In this document: positions 5,959 through 12,990 of the stretch, piece by piece
Layout of the letters: the number at the start of each line of letters is the position of its first letter
How positions within the stretch are numbered: position 1 is the first letter of the stretch
Assembly: GCA_910588135.1 (NCBI GenBank)
Contig: CAJUOT010000041.1
Span: forward strand, 1-23,379
Reading direction: 5' to 3'
From: an uncultured Oscillospiraceae bacterium
Lineage (GTDB): Bacteria; Bacillota; Clostridia; Oscillospirales; Oscillospiraceae
DNA length: 23,379 nt
The notes under the pieces: model-generated
Told to the model about the DNA's origin: nothing
Databases searched by the model: none
What the model saw: the letters and a program-made list of their open reading frames with translations, nothing else
Made by a program: the position numbers and the translations under genes

Positions 5959-6859
5959 ATGTGGGATGTTACAGAGATTTCTTCTACAAAGAACGACCTT
6001 CTGATTGAATTGCGGCATCTCCGTGTAGCCGCCTACTGCCGGGTCAGTACAGAATTAGAGGAACAGACCAGCAGCATTGAATTGCAGGAACAGTATTATT
6101 CACGGTTGATTTCGGGAAACCCCAATTGGGAGAACGCAGGTATATTTTCGGAGAGAGCCACAGGTCTGAATTTGAAAGAACGACCAGAGTTCGAAGGATG
6201 ATAACACAATGCCGCAGGAAGAAGATCGACCTGATTCTGGCAAAATCTATCAGCCGCTTTGGACGCAATACACTGGATGTGCTACGTTCGCTGCGAGAAC
6301 TGCACAGCTTGGGTATAGAAGTCTACTTTGAACAGGAGAACATGTGGCTGAACGAGCAGCGGATGCAGGTGTTATCGACCGCTTGCTGTGCATTTGCACA
6401 AGCCGAAAGTGAGGACATGAGCCGGAACATCAAATGGGGGACTAAACGAGGTTTTGAGAAGGGCACCTCAGGTTATGCCGAATTGTATGTTTTTGGATAT
6501 GAGTGGGGAGATGATGGAAGGCTGGTCATTGATGAACCTGATGCCGAAATTGCTCGGAAGATGTTCGAGATGAGAGCCAGCGGATGTACCTTGGGAGCAA
6601 TCTCAAATTGGCTCTATGAGCGCAAGGTTCCATCTCCAACAGGGAAACCCCACTGGAGCCGGGAAGCCATCAGTAAACTGTTGAAAAACGAAAAATATGG
6701 GGGGATGTTCTGTTGCAAAAGACTTTTGTCGAGGATCTGTTTTCGGGCAAGCAGATCAAGAATGATGGCAGACTGGAAAGGTTTTTGATACAAGAGCATC
6801 ATCCGGCAATTATAAGCAGAGAGTTGTTTTTTGCAGTCAATAAAAGCAACTTGGAATAG
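5959..6859 (+). pseudogene. Serine recombinase 2, two frameshifts, truncated
   Basis: The ATG at 5959 sits after GGGAGG (5946-5951). The product begins MWDVTEISST and has the catalytic Ser in AAYCRVST. A first break near 6192 (stop 6199-6201) is fixed by adding one base; the frame then continues RRMITQCRRKKIDLILAKSI and SRFGRN through HWSREAISKLLKNEKYGG. A second break lies in the G6 run at about 6699-6704; the downstream frame reads DVLLQKTFVEDLFSGKQIKN and ends at TAG 6857-6859 (FAVNKSNLE). The zinc-ribbon C-terminus is absent. Together with the preceding gene it forms a tandem of decayed TnpX-type recombinases. Confidence 0.8.
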
Positions 6860-7071
6860 ATGAGATGGAGAAGTAGAGCAGATCAATAGTGTTCAACTTT
6901 TTGAGGATAATCATATCCATACTATATGAGGCACAAGGAAAGAATAGTTTTTCATTCATAGCTTTTATTATGGATAATTAAGGTGTTGTTGCTGAAGTTA
7001 TCGCTGGGCAAGGGAAATTTAAATAAATTCAGAAAATATAATGTGTATAGTATAAAAGGGTGGGCAAGTAT
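6860..7071. other. AT-rich spacer before the nuclease gene
   Basis: No gene is visible. The sequence is far more AT-rich than either flank of the island. A TATAGTATAAAAGG stretch close to 7043-7056 could contain a -10 element, but a convincing -35 is lacking. The Shine-Dalgarno-like AGGGTGGG lies just before 7072. Confidence 0.4.
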
Positions 7072-8652
7072 ATGGAAGCAATTCATTTACGACCATATCA
7101 AATAAAAGCAATTTCTGCCATTCAAGAAGCCTTAGCATGTAATCAAAAACATATTGTCGTTGAAATGGCTACAGGGTGTGGAAAAGGACTTGTTTTAGCA
7201 AAAACAGTAGAAATGCTGAGCAAAGAAAAGCTTGAAAATGTCCTTATTCTTACAGACCGACTGGAAGTAAAAGCACAAATAAAAAACGCACTCTTTAATA
7301 ATTATCGGGGTTTTGTAGAAATTGATAAATACAGAGTAGAGATAGAAACGGAGCAGAAGATACTTAGACAACAGAACATAAAAACAAGTGAGTATCCGTT
7401 TATTATTTTTTACGATGCGGTTATATCGGAAAACGTTTATGAAGCGCTCTTTTGTAAAGAGAAGACAGTCATTGTTCTTACAACAATCGCTAACAAGAAT
7501 TCGCACAGATTTTTTACGCCAAACGAAGTTGTGTTCTCATACAATTATACGGATGCGATTAATGACGGCTATCTTACTCCGGCGATGGATACAAGAGCCT
7601 TGGAACCTGCTATTGAAGCATTCAGTAAGCGACTATTAGAGCAATTTGGGTATCATCAAATTGAATCACATCCCAGTATGCAGGATCAAGGGTGGGATTT
7701 CATTGTATACAAAGACAAACAGAAAATATGGGTCGAGCATAAAGTATATAAAAGTCAAGTTGTTTCACCGTCAACCGCAAATTCTCTGTTGAAAACTATT
7801 TTAATGCGAAAAATGAAACAGGATATCCCTCAAGAGGATATAATACTGTTAATAGTTTTGAGCAGAATCCCAAGTTTTCAAAAGGATAACATCTATGACA
7901 GATATGGAATCATTGTTTTAGATATAGAAAATCTGGTGTTCTACAGCAAAAGCAATCCACACATATTAAAACAGCTGTCCCAGGTTACATATTTCTCTAT
8001 TGACTACATTGAAGGATCACCTTCAAAAGAAGTAGAAAAGGCTGGATTGTCTTTTGTAACTTCCGAAGATGATATTATTTATGAAGCTGAAAAAGAAGTT
8101 GTCGAAACCAGTGACCTCATTCGGCAATTGAGGGAGTGCAAATCTGGGAAAAAGTATTCGGGTGACTACGAAAACATTTGCGAAAAAATAGTGCGTACTC
8201 TTTTCGAAGCTAATTACTTTAACCGATTGACAAAACAACACAAAACAAAAGATGAACATTTCCGGATGGATTTAATTGGTTCATTAAAGATAAATCAAAG
8301 TAACGAAGAGAGCATGCACCCATTATGGCAGATGTTAGTGCAACACTACAACTCTCATTTTGTAGTTTTTGAATTCAAAAACTACTCCAATGAAATTGAC
8401 CAGAATCTAATTTATATAACAGAGAAATATTTGTTTGATGCAGCTTTGAGGAATGTTGCTTTTATCATATCTCGTAAAGGATTTTCCAAATCGGCAAAGT
8501 TCGCCGCAGAAGGCTGTTTGAAAGAACATGGCAAGCTGATTCTTGATGTCACAGAAAAAGACTTGGTAACAATGCTTGAAGTAAAAAGCGATGAGGCGGC
8601 AGATTTTCTTTTGGGCAAGCTGGAAGAATTCTTGATGGGAATAAGTAAATGA
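7072..8652 (+). CDS. RecA-lobe helicase / double PD-(D/E)XK nuclease fusion
   Basis: From the ATG at 7072 (AGGGTGGG upstream; a GTG at 7060 is the alternative) the protein has 526 residues. Residues 1-170 match the first RecA lobe of SF2 helicases of the type I/III restriction kind: Q-like LRPYQIKAI, Walker A ATGCGKG at about 33-39, and the exit motif FSYNYTDAINDGYLTP near 155-170. The DEAH box is degenerate (FYDAVISE, about 113-120) and no second RecA lobe follows. Residues about 175-320 form a nuclease-like domain with Asp209 (GWDFIV) and Glu222-x-Lys224 (WVEHKVYK). Residues about 365-510 form a second, Mrr-like domain with Asp400 (RMDLIG), Glu434-x-Lys436 (FEFKNY) and the downstream IISRKGFSKSAK and LILDVTEKDL blocks. 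The frame is intact and AT-rich and stands alone among decayed recombinases. A stand-alone defence nuclease is the most likely role; that is inference. Confidence 0.75.
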   Translation: MEAIHLRPYQIKAISAIQEALACNQKHIVVEMATGCGKGLVLAKTVEMLSKEKLENVLILTDRLEVKAQIKNALFNNYRGFVEIDKYRVEIETEQKILRQQNIKTSEYPFIIFYDAVISENVYEALFCKEKTVIVLTTIANKNSHRFFTPNEVVFSYNYTDAINDGYLTPAMDTRALEPAIEAFSKRLLEQFGYHQIESHPSMQDQGWDFIVYKDKQKIWVEHKVYKSQVVSPSTANSLLKTILMRKMKQDIPQEDIILLIVLSRIPSFQKDNIYDRYGIIVLDIENLVFYSKSNPHILKQLSQVTYFSIDYIEGSPSKEVEKAGLSFVTSEDDIIYEAEKEVVETSDLIRQLRECKSGKKYSGDYENICEKIVRTLFEANYFNRLTKQHKTKDEHFRMDLIGSLKINQSNEESMHPLWQMLVQHYNSHFVVFEFKNYSNEIDQNLIYITEKYLFDAALRNVAFIISRKGFSKSAKFAAEGCLKEHGKLILDVTEKDLVTMLEVKSDEAADFLLGKLEEFLMGISK

Positions 8653-8749
8653 TTCCTCTATACGATTCGTCTTTGCAAATTAGAAATCTTTCACTGAAGT
8701 GATATCAATGTTAGATTCCTATGAAATGATCTGTGCAGGTTAGAGGTCT
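8651..8749 (+). repeat. Imperfect direct repeat after the nuclease gene
   Basis: GATTCCT followed by a GAT-rich middle and TTAGA(A/G)(A/G)TCT occurs at 8651-8689 and again at 8714-8749, 63 bases apart. The first copy starts inside the stop region of the nuclease gene. Function unknown. Confidence 0.4.
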
Positions 8750-8789
8750 GTTGTCCACACTTTATTAGAGAAAACGAAGGCGCAGCGTT

Positions 8790-8923
8790 ATGGATAAAAA
8801 GCACCGCTCTGGTGGAGTTCCTGTCATTACATCCCAAAATGCAGCCCAACTCAATCAGGTGGTAACCGATATATCGAGGGATTGGCCTCCGAGGGAATCG
8901 ACAAATCCGATGCAGGTAAATGA
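8790..8923 (+). pseudogene. Short frameshifted ORF, unidentified
   Basis: An ATG at 8790 after GAAGG opens MDKKHRSGGVPVITSQNAAQ then LNQVV. One missing base after GTGGT (about 8863) restores the continuation NRYIEGLASEGIDKSDAGK and a TGA at 8921-8923, giving a coherent peptide of about 44 residues. Without correction the frame runs into unlikely sequence to about 8948. I do not recognise it; it may be the start of a deleted element gene. Confidence 0.35.
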
Positions 8924-9293
8924 CATTTTTAAAAAACCTGAAAACTGAAATCTGCAAAAACGCAAAAGAATATTGCCTCCAGCGGTGAAGTAGCGTTGCT
9001 GTGTGCCGAGAGTGAACTTTGAAAAAGCCTGTCATATCAACGCTTGGGAGGTACACAGTTCTCCCGCTTATGGTGCCATGGGTTCGAAAGCGGGCACGCA
9101 CACCACGTCGGAACAAGCTCATTCCGCTGCTCCTCCTCTCCCCACGCGGCCCGCCTCGCTGGGCTCGCGCGGGGGCCCCGTTTTGACCAGGGCTGGAAAA
9201 ACGATTTTGCCACATAAAGCCACGCAAAAGCCTTGAAACCGAGAGATTCCTTGGCTTTCTGTTATCTTTTCACTCGTTAGCATGTTTTGGCCT
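8924..9293. other. Non-coding stretch with a dispersed repeat
   Basis: No gene is supported. Positions 9104-9211 hold one copy of the repeat described separately. The remainder is a mixture of AT-rich (8924-9000) and GC-rich sequence without clear promoters. Confidence 0.5.
9104..9211 (+). repeat. Dispersed repeat, copy A
   Basis: Starts CACGTCGGAACAAGC, has the core CCTCTCCCCACGCGGCCCGC at 9135-9154 followed by CTCGCTGG, then CCCCG and a tail ending ATTTTGCC. Copy B at 13125-13230 is in the same orientation with an identical 20-base core. Confidence 0.6.
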
Positions 9294-10473
9294 TTAAGCT
9301 CCCACCGTATCCGAACACTTTTCCGAACAAAACACAGAATTTCTTAGGACACCATCCATGATGTCAGAGGTAGCTTTCCTGTCTCTGTCCATCAGGTGGG
9401 CATACACATTCCCCGTGGTACTGATATCCTCATGCCCCAAAAATTCCTGCACCTGTTTCAGCGTGGCCCGTGACACTAACAAGGTCGCCGCCGTGTGTCT
9501 CAGGTCATGCACCCAGATATGTTCAAGCCCGTATTTTTCCATGATACGCCTTGTACGGGCGGTGATATAGTCCGGCCTGACCGCTTTACCATCCGGCCAC
9601 ACACAAACCTTGTCAAGTACAAGCCCGCTCCGCTCCTGCGTCTGTCTCAGTTGCAACAGATACGGAATGGTGCTTTCTATCAGGTCAATGGTTCGGTGAC
9701 TTTTCTTCGTTTTTGTCTGCTCCGCTTCGACCACTAAATCCCGATACTTCGTTATAGTATTCCTGACAAAAAGTGTTTTTGCTTCAAAGTCGATACCTTT
9801 CCAGCGCAATCCCAATAGCTCACTCCTGCGCAGACCAGAGCAGACAGCCAGTGTTACACCCGCTCGAATCGGTTCGTCCTCCTGCTCCACGGCCTCTAAC
9901 AATGCCGCCACCTGTTCCGGCGTATATGCTTTTCCCTCGTACTTTTGCCGCCGTGGAAACTCCACATAATCCGCAAAGTTTGTTGTGATAATGCCATCTC
10001 TCACAGCGTCCAACAGCGCCCCCACTGATAACGACATGGTGTTTCCGCAGGGTATTCACGGATAAGCTGTCCAGTTTGACATTGTAGTAGGTTTGTAAAT
10101 GCTGGAGCGTCATACTGCGAACCTTCAAACCGCCCAAAACTGGGAGAATATGCTTGTTTGCGTAGTCAATGTAAGACAACACCGTATTTTGTCCACGGCT
10201 GAATGATTTTCGTTCTAGCCATTTTTTGATGTACTCAGCAAATAGCGGGGCACGTTTCACAGGAATTGCGTTTGCTTCTTTTTCCCACTCTGACGCGATT
10301 TCCCGCATAGCCTGTTCTGCCTTGCGCTTTGTGCTGACCTTCACCTTAAAACCTGTACTTTTGGAACGCTGTTTGACTTTTCCGGTTATGGGGTAAAATA
10401 CTCTGGCCCTGACTGTCCAGGTGGTGCCGTTATCATCATATTATGCCCCTTTTACTGCCTTTGGGCTTGCCAT
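9294..10473 (-). pseudogene. Tyrosine integrase pseudogene (Tn916-like)
   Basis: The original start is probably the ATG at 10473, preceded by AAGGAGG, giving MASPKAVKG; a TAA interrupts the frame at codon 11, after which it continues YDDNGTTWTVRARVFYPITG and on through KVKQRSKSTGF. A second lesion near 10025 (one extra G in a G5 run) shifts the frame after LRKHHVVIS; the C-terminal part resumes ALLDAVRDGIITTNFADYVE. The catalytic domain keeps Arg in CSGLRRSELLGL, HDLRHTAATLL, LGHEDISTT and Tyr in GNVYAHLMD. Corrected length is about 392 residues, normal for the family. It reads leftward, opposite to the first integrase, and belongs to another element. Confidence 0.8.
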
Positions 10474-10553
10474 ATTACCTGTAACCTCCTTTAAATGGCA
10501 AGCCAAACTGTCAGCAGGTCTAACGGCAATCATGCTCTTGCTTTTGGAGACGT
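10473..10553 (-). pseudogene. IS110-family transposase, N-terminal fragment
   Basis: An ATG at 10553 preceded by GGAGG opens MNVGCVCVDVSKSKSMIAVR then PADSL. The VDVSKSKSMIAV block, with the first Asp of the DEDD catalytic set, is typical of IS110-type transposases. After about 25 codons it runs into the ribosome site and ATG of the integrase pseudogene, so the rest has been lost. The sequence upstream (10554-10830) fits the long non-coding left end of such elements. Confidence 0.55.
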
Positions 10554-10830
10554 CAACGCATACACAGCCCACGTTCATTCCTCCAATGCAAAATTTGCAA
10601 CCGGAACCCATCTTTTTCTCGCTACCGATTCAATCTATTGGGTGACACGAACTTAAGGCTCAACCTGCTTAAACCGAACGCTGCAACAAGAGGATGGCTG
10701 ACAGTCTTTCATACGGACTTTACAGCCCCAGGAAAATTAAACCAGTCAGTTACCCTCCTTATTGTAGCTTTAGCACGAGATGGTTGGAACCCCCGGCTGG
10801 CTGCCGAGGGTTCCAACCAAATTATATTGT
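10554..10830 (-). mobile_element. IS110-type left-end non-coding region, possible bridge RNA
   Basis: About 275 bases with no good ORF precede the transposase fragment. It contains a hairpin with 11-bp arms, GGTTGGAACCC (10782-10792) and GGGTTCCAACC (10810-10820). IS110 elements encode a structured guide (bridge) RNA in this left-end segment; placing it here is inference from position and the transposase motif only. Confidence 0.4.
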
Positions 10831-10937
10831 AATCGGAGGTTCAAAAGAGCGACTGGACGATTTCCTGCGAATTTCCTATGAGGCAGCGTACAGTAATCAA
10901 GATTATGAAGGATATAGGAATTCTTATTTGTGGCACA

Positions 10938-11021
10938 TCCGAGCCCAGTACGGCCAACCTGATGGCCCTGGCCAAGCTGTACGCCCTGTCGGTGGACGAG
11001 CTGCTCTCCCCCGGCGAATAA
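10938..11021 (+). pseudogene. C-terminal fragment of an XRE-type regulator
   Basis: The frame reading EPSTANLMALAKLYALSVDE then LLSPGE ends at TAA 11019-11021. This is the characteristic last helix region of Cro/C1-type regulators (NLxxLAxxYxVSxDELL). The helix-turn-helix itself is missing: upstream of about 10938 the sequence changes to AT-rich DNA unrelated to it. The gene has lost its 5' part at a recombination junction. Confidence 0.6.
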
Positions 11022-11025
11022 ACGT

Positions 11026-11061
11026 AAAAACGCCCCTCCCGTCCGGCGGGAGGGGCGTTTT
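11026..11061 (+). terminator. Strong Rho-independent terminator
   Basis: AAAACGCCCCTCCCG pairs with the complementary arm ending GGGAGGGGCGTTTT around a short loop, about 5 bases after the XRE fragment stop. It separates that gene from the murE fragment at 11109. Confidence 0.85.
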
Positions 11062-11108
11062 CACGCCTGAATTCATAGAATGGGGAAACTCCACAAGGAG
11101 GTTCCCCC

Positions 11109-11321
11109 ATGAAGCTGTCCCAGCTGTTATCCGTTCTGGGCGCGGACTGCGCCCAGGAGGCGGAGATCACCGCCCTGGCCTGCGACTCCCGCGAGGTGGT
11201 CCCCGGCGCGCTGTTTGCCGCCCTGGAGGGCGCCCGCGCCGACGGCCGCGCCTATATCCCCGACGCCCTGAACCGGGGCGCCGCCACCAAAGTGAAAATA
11301 CAAAAATTCGGGGCAAGCTGA
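11109..11321 (+). pseudogene. murE: MurE N-terminal fragment, truncated by a rearrangement
   Basis: The ATG at 11109 behind AAGGAGG begins MKLSQLLSVLGADC, followed by ITALACDSREVVPGALFAAL and GRAYIPDALNRGAA. This is the N-terminal domain of UDP-MurNAc-tripeptide ligase (MurE), including the DSRxVxPGxLFxAL motif. Family resemblance ends at about codon 60 (about 11288); the remaining residues (TKVKIQKFGAS) are encoded by unrelated DNA that in another frame is a relaxase tail. The Mur ligase ATP-binding and C-terminal domains (over 400 residues) are absent from the window. MurE is essential in peptidoglycan synthesis, so another copy must exist, or this is a duplicate or an assembly junction. 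Confidence 0.75.
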
Positions 11322-11639
11322 AAAAGCCCATTGCCTCGCCCTGCAAGAGCCGTTGCCTGATGAACGAAATCATTAAGTTAGACCGCTACATGGAGCAGTT
11401 CAAGCTCCTGACCCAGCACCTCATCGACACCGAAAGCCAACTCCACACCCTGGTAGAAGCCACCCAAGCCGGTCCCGCACTCACCCTCCAGAGCGCAGAC
11501 CTCCCGCCGGAAACGGAAAGACCCCAGAAATAAAACCATTCTCGCTGAAATCGAATCCATCAATCGACCTATCCGAAGTAGACGGCGGGAGCTACGGATA
11601 TACGCTCGGATTGAGGCAGACATCCTCCGCATTCGCTAG
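11289..11639 (+). pseudogene. Relaxase (mobilisation protein) C-terminal remnant
   Basis: From the junction at about 11289 one frame reads TKIRGKLKKP, then DRYMEQFKLLTQHLIDTESQ and LHTLVEATQA, stopping at 11531-11533. A shift near 11505 gives NKTILAEIESINRPIRSRRR and ELRIYARIEADILRIR to TAG 11637-11639. The charged helical pattern with a QxxIDTxxQL block and a terminal RRELR-x-x-x-IE motif is what I associate with the C-termini of relaxases from Clostridia conjugative elements. The catalytic N-terminal domain is missing. Family assignment is moderate. Confidence 0.5.
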
Positions 11640-11812
11640 AAAGCCTTTGAGCCGATTCCACCCCACCAAAGCCGAAAAAGCTTCCGGCCCGCCACAAGTT
11701 TCGCCCGCTCCAACGGTAGTGGCGTTGCCCTTGCGGGTATTCCGCCGCTCCGCTCCCGTCCAGGCTAAATAGATAACCTGTTCATCCCTCAAAATGCAGT
11801 CACAAATACTGG
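11640..11812. other. Spacer without a gene
   Basis: GC-rich sequence following the relaxase remnant, perhaps its decayed 3' end. No promoter, hairpin terminator or ORF is convincing. Confidence 0.4.
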
Positions 11813-12346
11813 TTAATCTATTTTCTCTGTAACTTCTGCATCGTAGGATTTAATTGAATACCCTCTCGCCAAATCTGAGTAATTTCCAAACCAAGGATCA
11901 ACTATTATTTTGAACCCATCATTCAAGGCATCTTGGACAAAATTGTCAAACTCGGTATCATGTTTTATAGTTACCACACAATAGTCACTACCAATATCAA
12001 ATCCCAGCTTCTCTTTCCAGTTATCTAAATATTTTTGTAAATCTAGCGGATTGGTTAGCATGAAAATGTGGCCGCCCACCTCAAAAATTTCGCCATCAAT
12101 CGTTAGATATATCAGGGGGCAATAATAGTCTTCCTTGACGTCGATATCGAACAATTCATGTATAGTAGAGGTATATGGGACACACTCGAAAGAGATACAT
12201 CGCCTAAATTCTTCACCAACTTCCAGTTTATCAATCAATCCAGAATAATTGCCAAACGTATGTGTGATACTTGCAAATCCCATAGTTGATGCCAGCATTG
12301 GTAGGTTGTATGGCCATAAAAAGTCCCCCGATTTTTTCATTTCCAT
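11813..12346 (-). CDS. Hypothetical protein, possibly 5'-truncated
   Basis: An AT-rich frame of 177 residues starts at the ATG at 12346 (MEMKKSGDFLWPYN); a GTG at 12379 is an alternative, but neither has a recognisable ribosome site, so the true start may have been lost at a junction near 12390, just after the toxin pseudogene. The protein is soluble, acidic and aromatic-rich with no transmembrane segment; segments such as YYCPLIYLTIDGEIFEVGGH suggest a beta-sheet core and the C-terminal part (NFVQDALNDGFKIIVDPWFG) an alpha/beta arrangement. I do not recognise a family. Its composition and position suggest mobile-element cargo. Confidence 0.45.
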   Translation of the reverse strand: MEMKKSGDFLWPYNLPMLASTMGFASITHTFGNYSGLIDKLEVGEEFRRCISFECVPYTSTIHELFDIDVKEDYYCPLIYLTIDGEIFEVGGHIFMLTNPLDLQKYLDNWKEKLGFDIGSDYCVVTIKHDTEFDNFVQDALNDGFKIIVDPWFGNYSDLARGYSIKSYDAEVTEKID

Positions 12347-12394
12347 TGCACGAGAATGCTGAAATAAGCTTGGAGACACTCGTGATTTCTGCCG

Positions 12395-12649
12395 TCATTC
12401 CTTATAGCGCGTCCTGCACTGGGCCACCACGCTCTGCCCGGCCTCGGCCTTGCAAACAATCCGATTTACTTCGTCGATCCTCCGGCTTCACCAACCCTGG
12501 TAGTTCCCCTTCAGAGGCTCCGGCTTACCGAGGCCCTCAAGGGGGTTTCGCTGGATGTCTTTGATGAGGGCGTTGATCCGCCGTAAAGTTTTCTTATCCT
12601 GAGATTATCAATAGAGATAGTCCTCCCAGCCTTCGGGGCGTAACAGCAA
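12395..12649 (-). pseudogene. yoeB: YoeB-type mRNA interferase with three nonsense codons
   Basis: Read leftward from a TTG at 12649, an 84-codon frame without indels matches the YoeB/Txe plan: PEGWEDYLY, DKKTLRRINALIKDIQRNPL, EGLGKPEPLKGN, GW, SRRIDEVNRIV, AQCRTRYKE. Two adjacent stops replace the expected Trp-Gln after EDYLY (TGA TAA), and a third TGA replaces the second Trp after KGNYQGW. YoeB toxins cleave ribosome-bound mRNA; the C-terminal His of the family appears as Arg (RTRYKE, usual xHY), so activity was probably lost that way too. The antitoxin gene directly upstream is intact. Confidence 0.75.
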
Positions 12650-12650
12650 G

Positions 12651-12929
12651 TTAAGCATCATCCTCCGCCATCCGTTCCAATTCTTCCATGGACTTTCTGT
12701 TGGACCCTGTCTTGCTGGATTCATAGTTCTCAATAGCCCGTTTCAACCTGGCCTGATTGGCGGCGGAATAGAAAGGATCGATGCTCAGGTCCAGGGGGAG
12801 GCGCTGCTCCCGGACAATGGTTTTGGCAAACATGGTCATAGCAGTGGTCATATTCAGCCCCAACTCCTCTAGGATACTCTCGGTCTCCCGCTTCAATGTG
12901 TCGTCCATACGAAAGGATACAGTAGCCAT
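12651..12929 (-). CDS. RelB/DinJ-family antitoxin
   Basis: The ATG at 12929 behind GGAGG encodes 92 residues: an N-terminal RHH domain (MATVSFRMDDTLKRETESIL then GLNMTTAMTMFAKTIV) followed by a flexible, charged C-terminus that would wrap the toxin (NYESSKTGSNRKSMEELERM). RelB/DinJ antitoxins dimerise, repress their own promoter and neutralise an mRNA interferase. The partner gene 1 base downstream is a YoeB remnant with three stops, so this is now an orphan antitoxin. The 98-residue form starting further upstream lacks a ribosome site in the right place. Confidence 0.85.
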   Translation of the reverse strand: MATVSFRMDDTLKRETESILEELGLNMTTAMTMFAKTIVREQRLPLDLSIDPFYSAANQARLKRAIENYESSKTGSNRKSMEELERMAEDDA

Positions 12930-12951
12930 AATATTACCTCCATTCAAAAAT

Positions 12952-12990
12952 ATTGTAATTCATTATGTACGTTTTGTCAATACATTGTAT
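12952..12990 (-). promoter_or_regulatory. Antitoxin promoter with palindromic operator
   Basis: On the minus strand TTGACA (12980-12975) and TACAAT (12957-12952) are 17 bases apart. An 11-base palindrome ATACATTGTAT (12980-12990) touches the -35 box, fitting autoregulation by the RHH antitoxin. Confidence 0.7.

Noticed and set aside
7072..8652. A complete restriction-modification operon
   Set aside because: No methyltransferase or specificity subunit gene is within reach, and the neighbours are recombinase remnants and non-coding sequence.
10694..11533. A 279-codon open frame on the plus strand
   Set aside because: It crosses the IS110 left end, XRE fragment, terminator and murE fragment; only its last part (about 11289-11533) has coherent protein character, as the relaxase tail.
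12395..12649. TGA and TAA read as amino acids in the toxin
   Set aside because: TGA and TAA terminate intact genes elsewhere in the window, so nonsense mutation is the simpler explanation.
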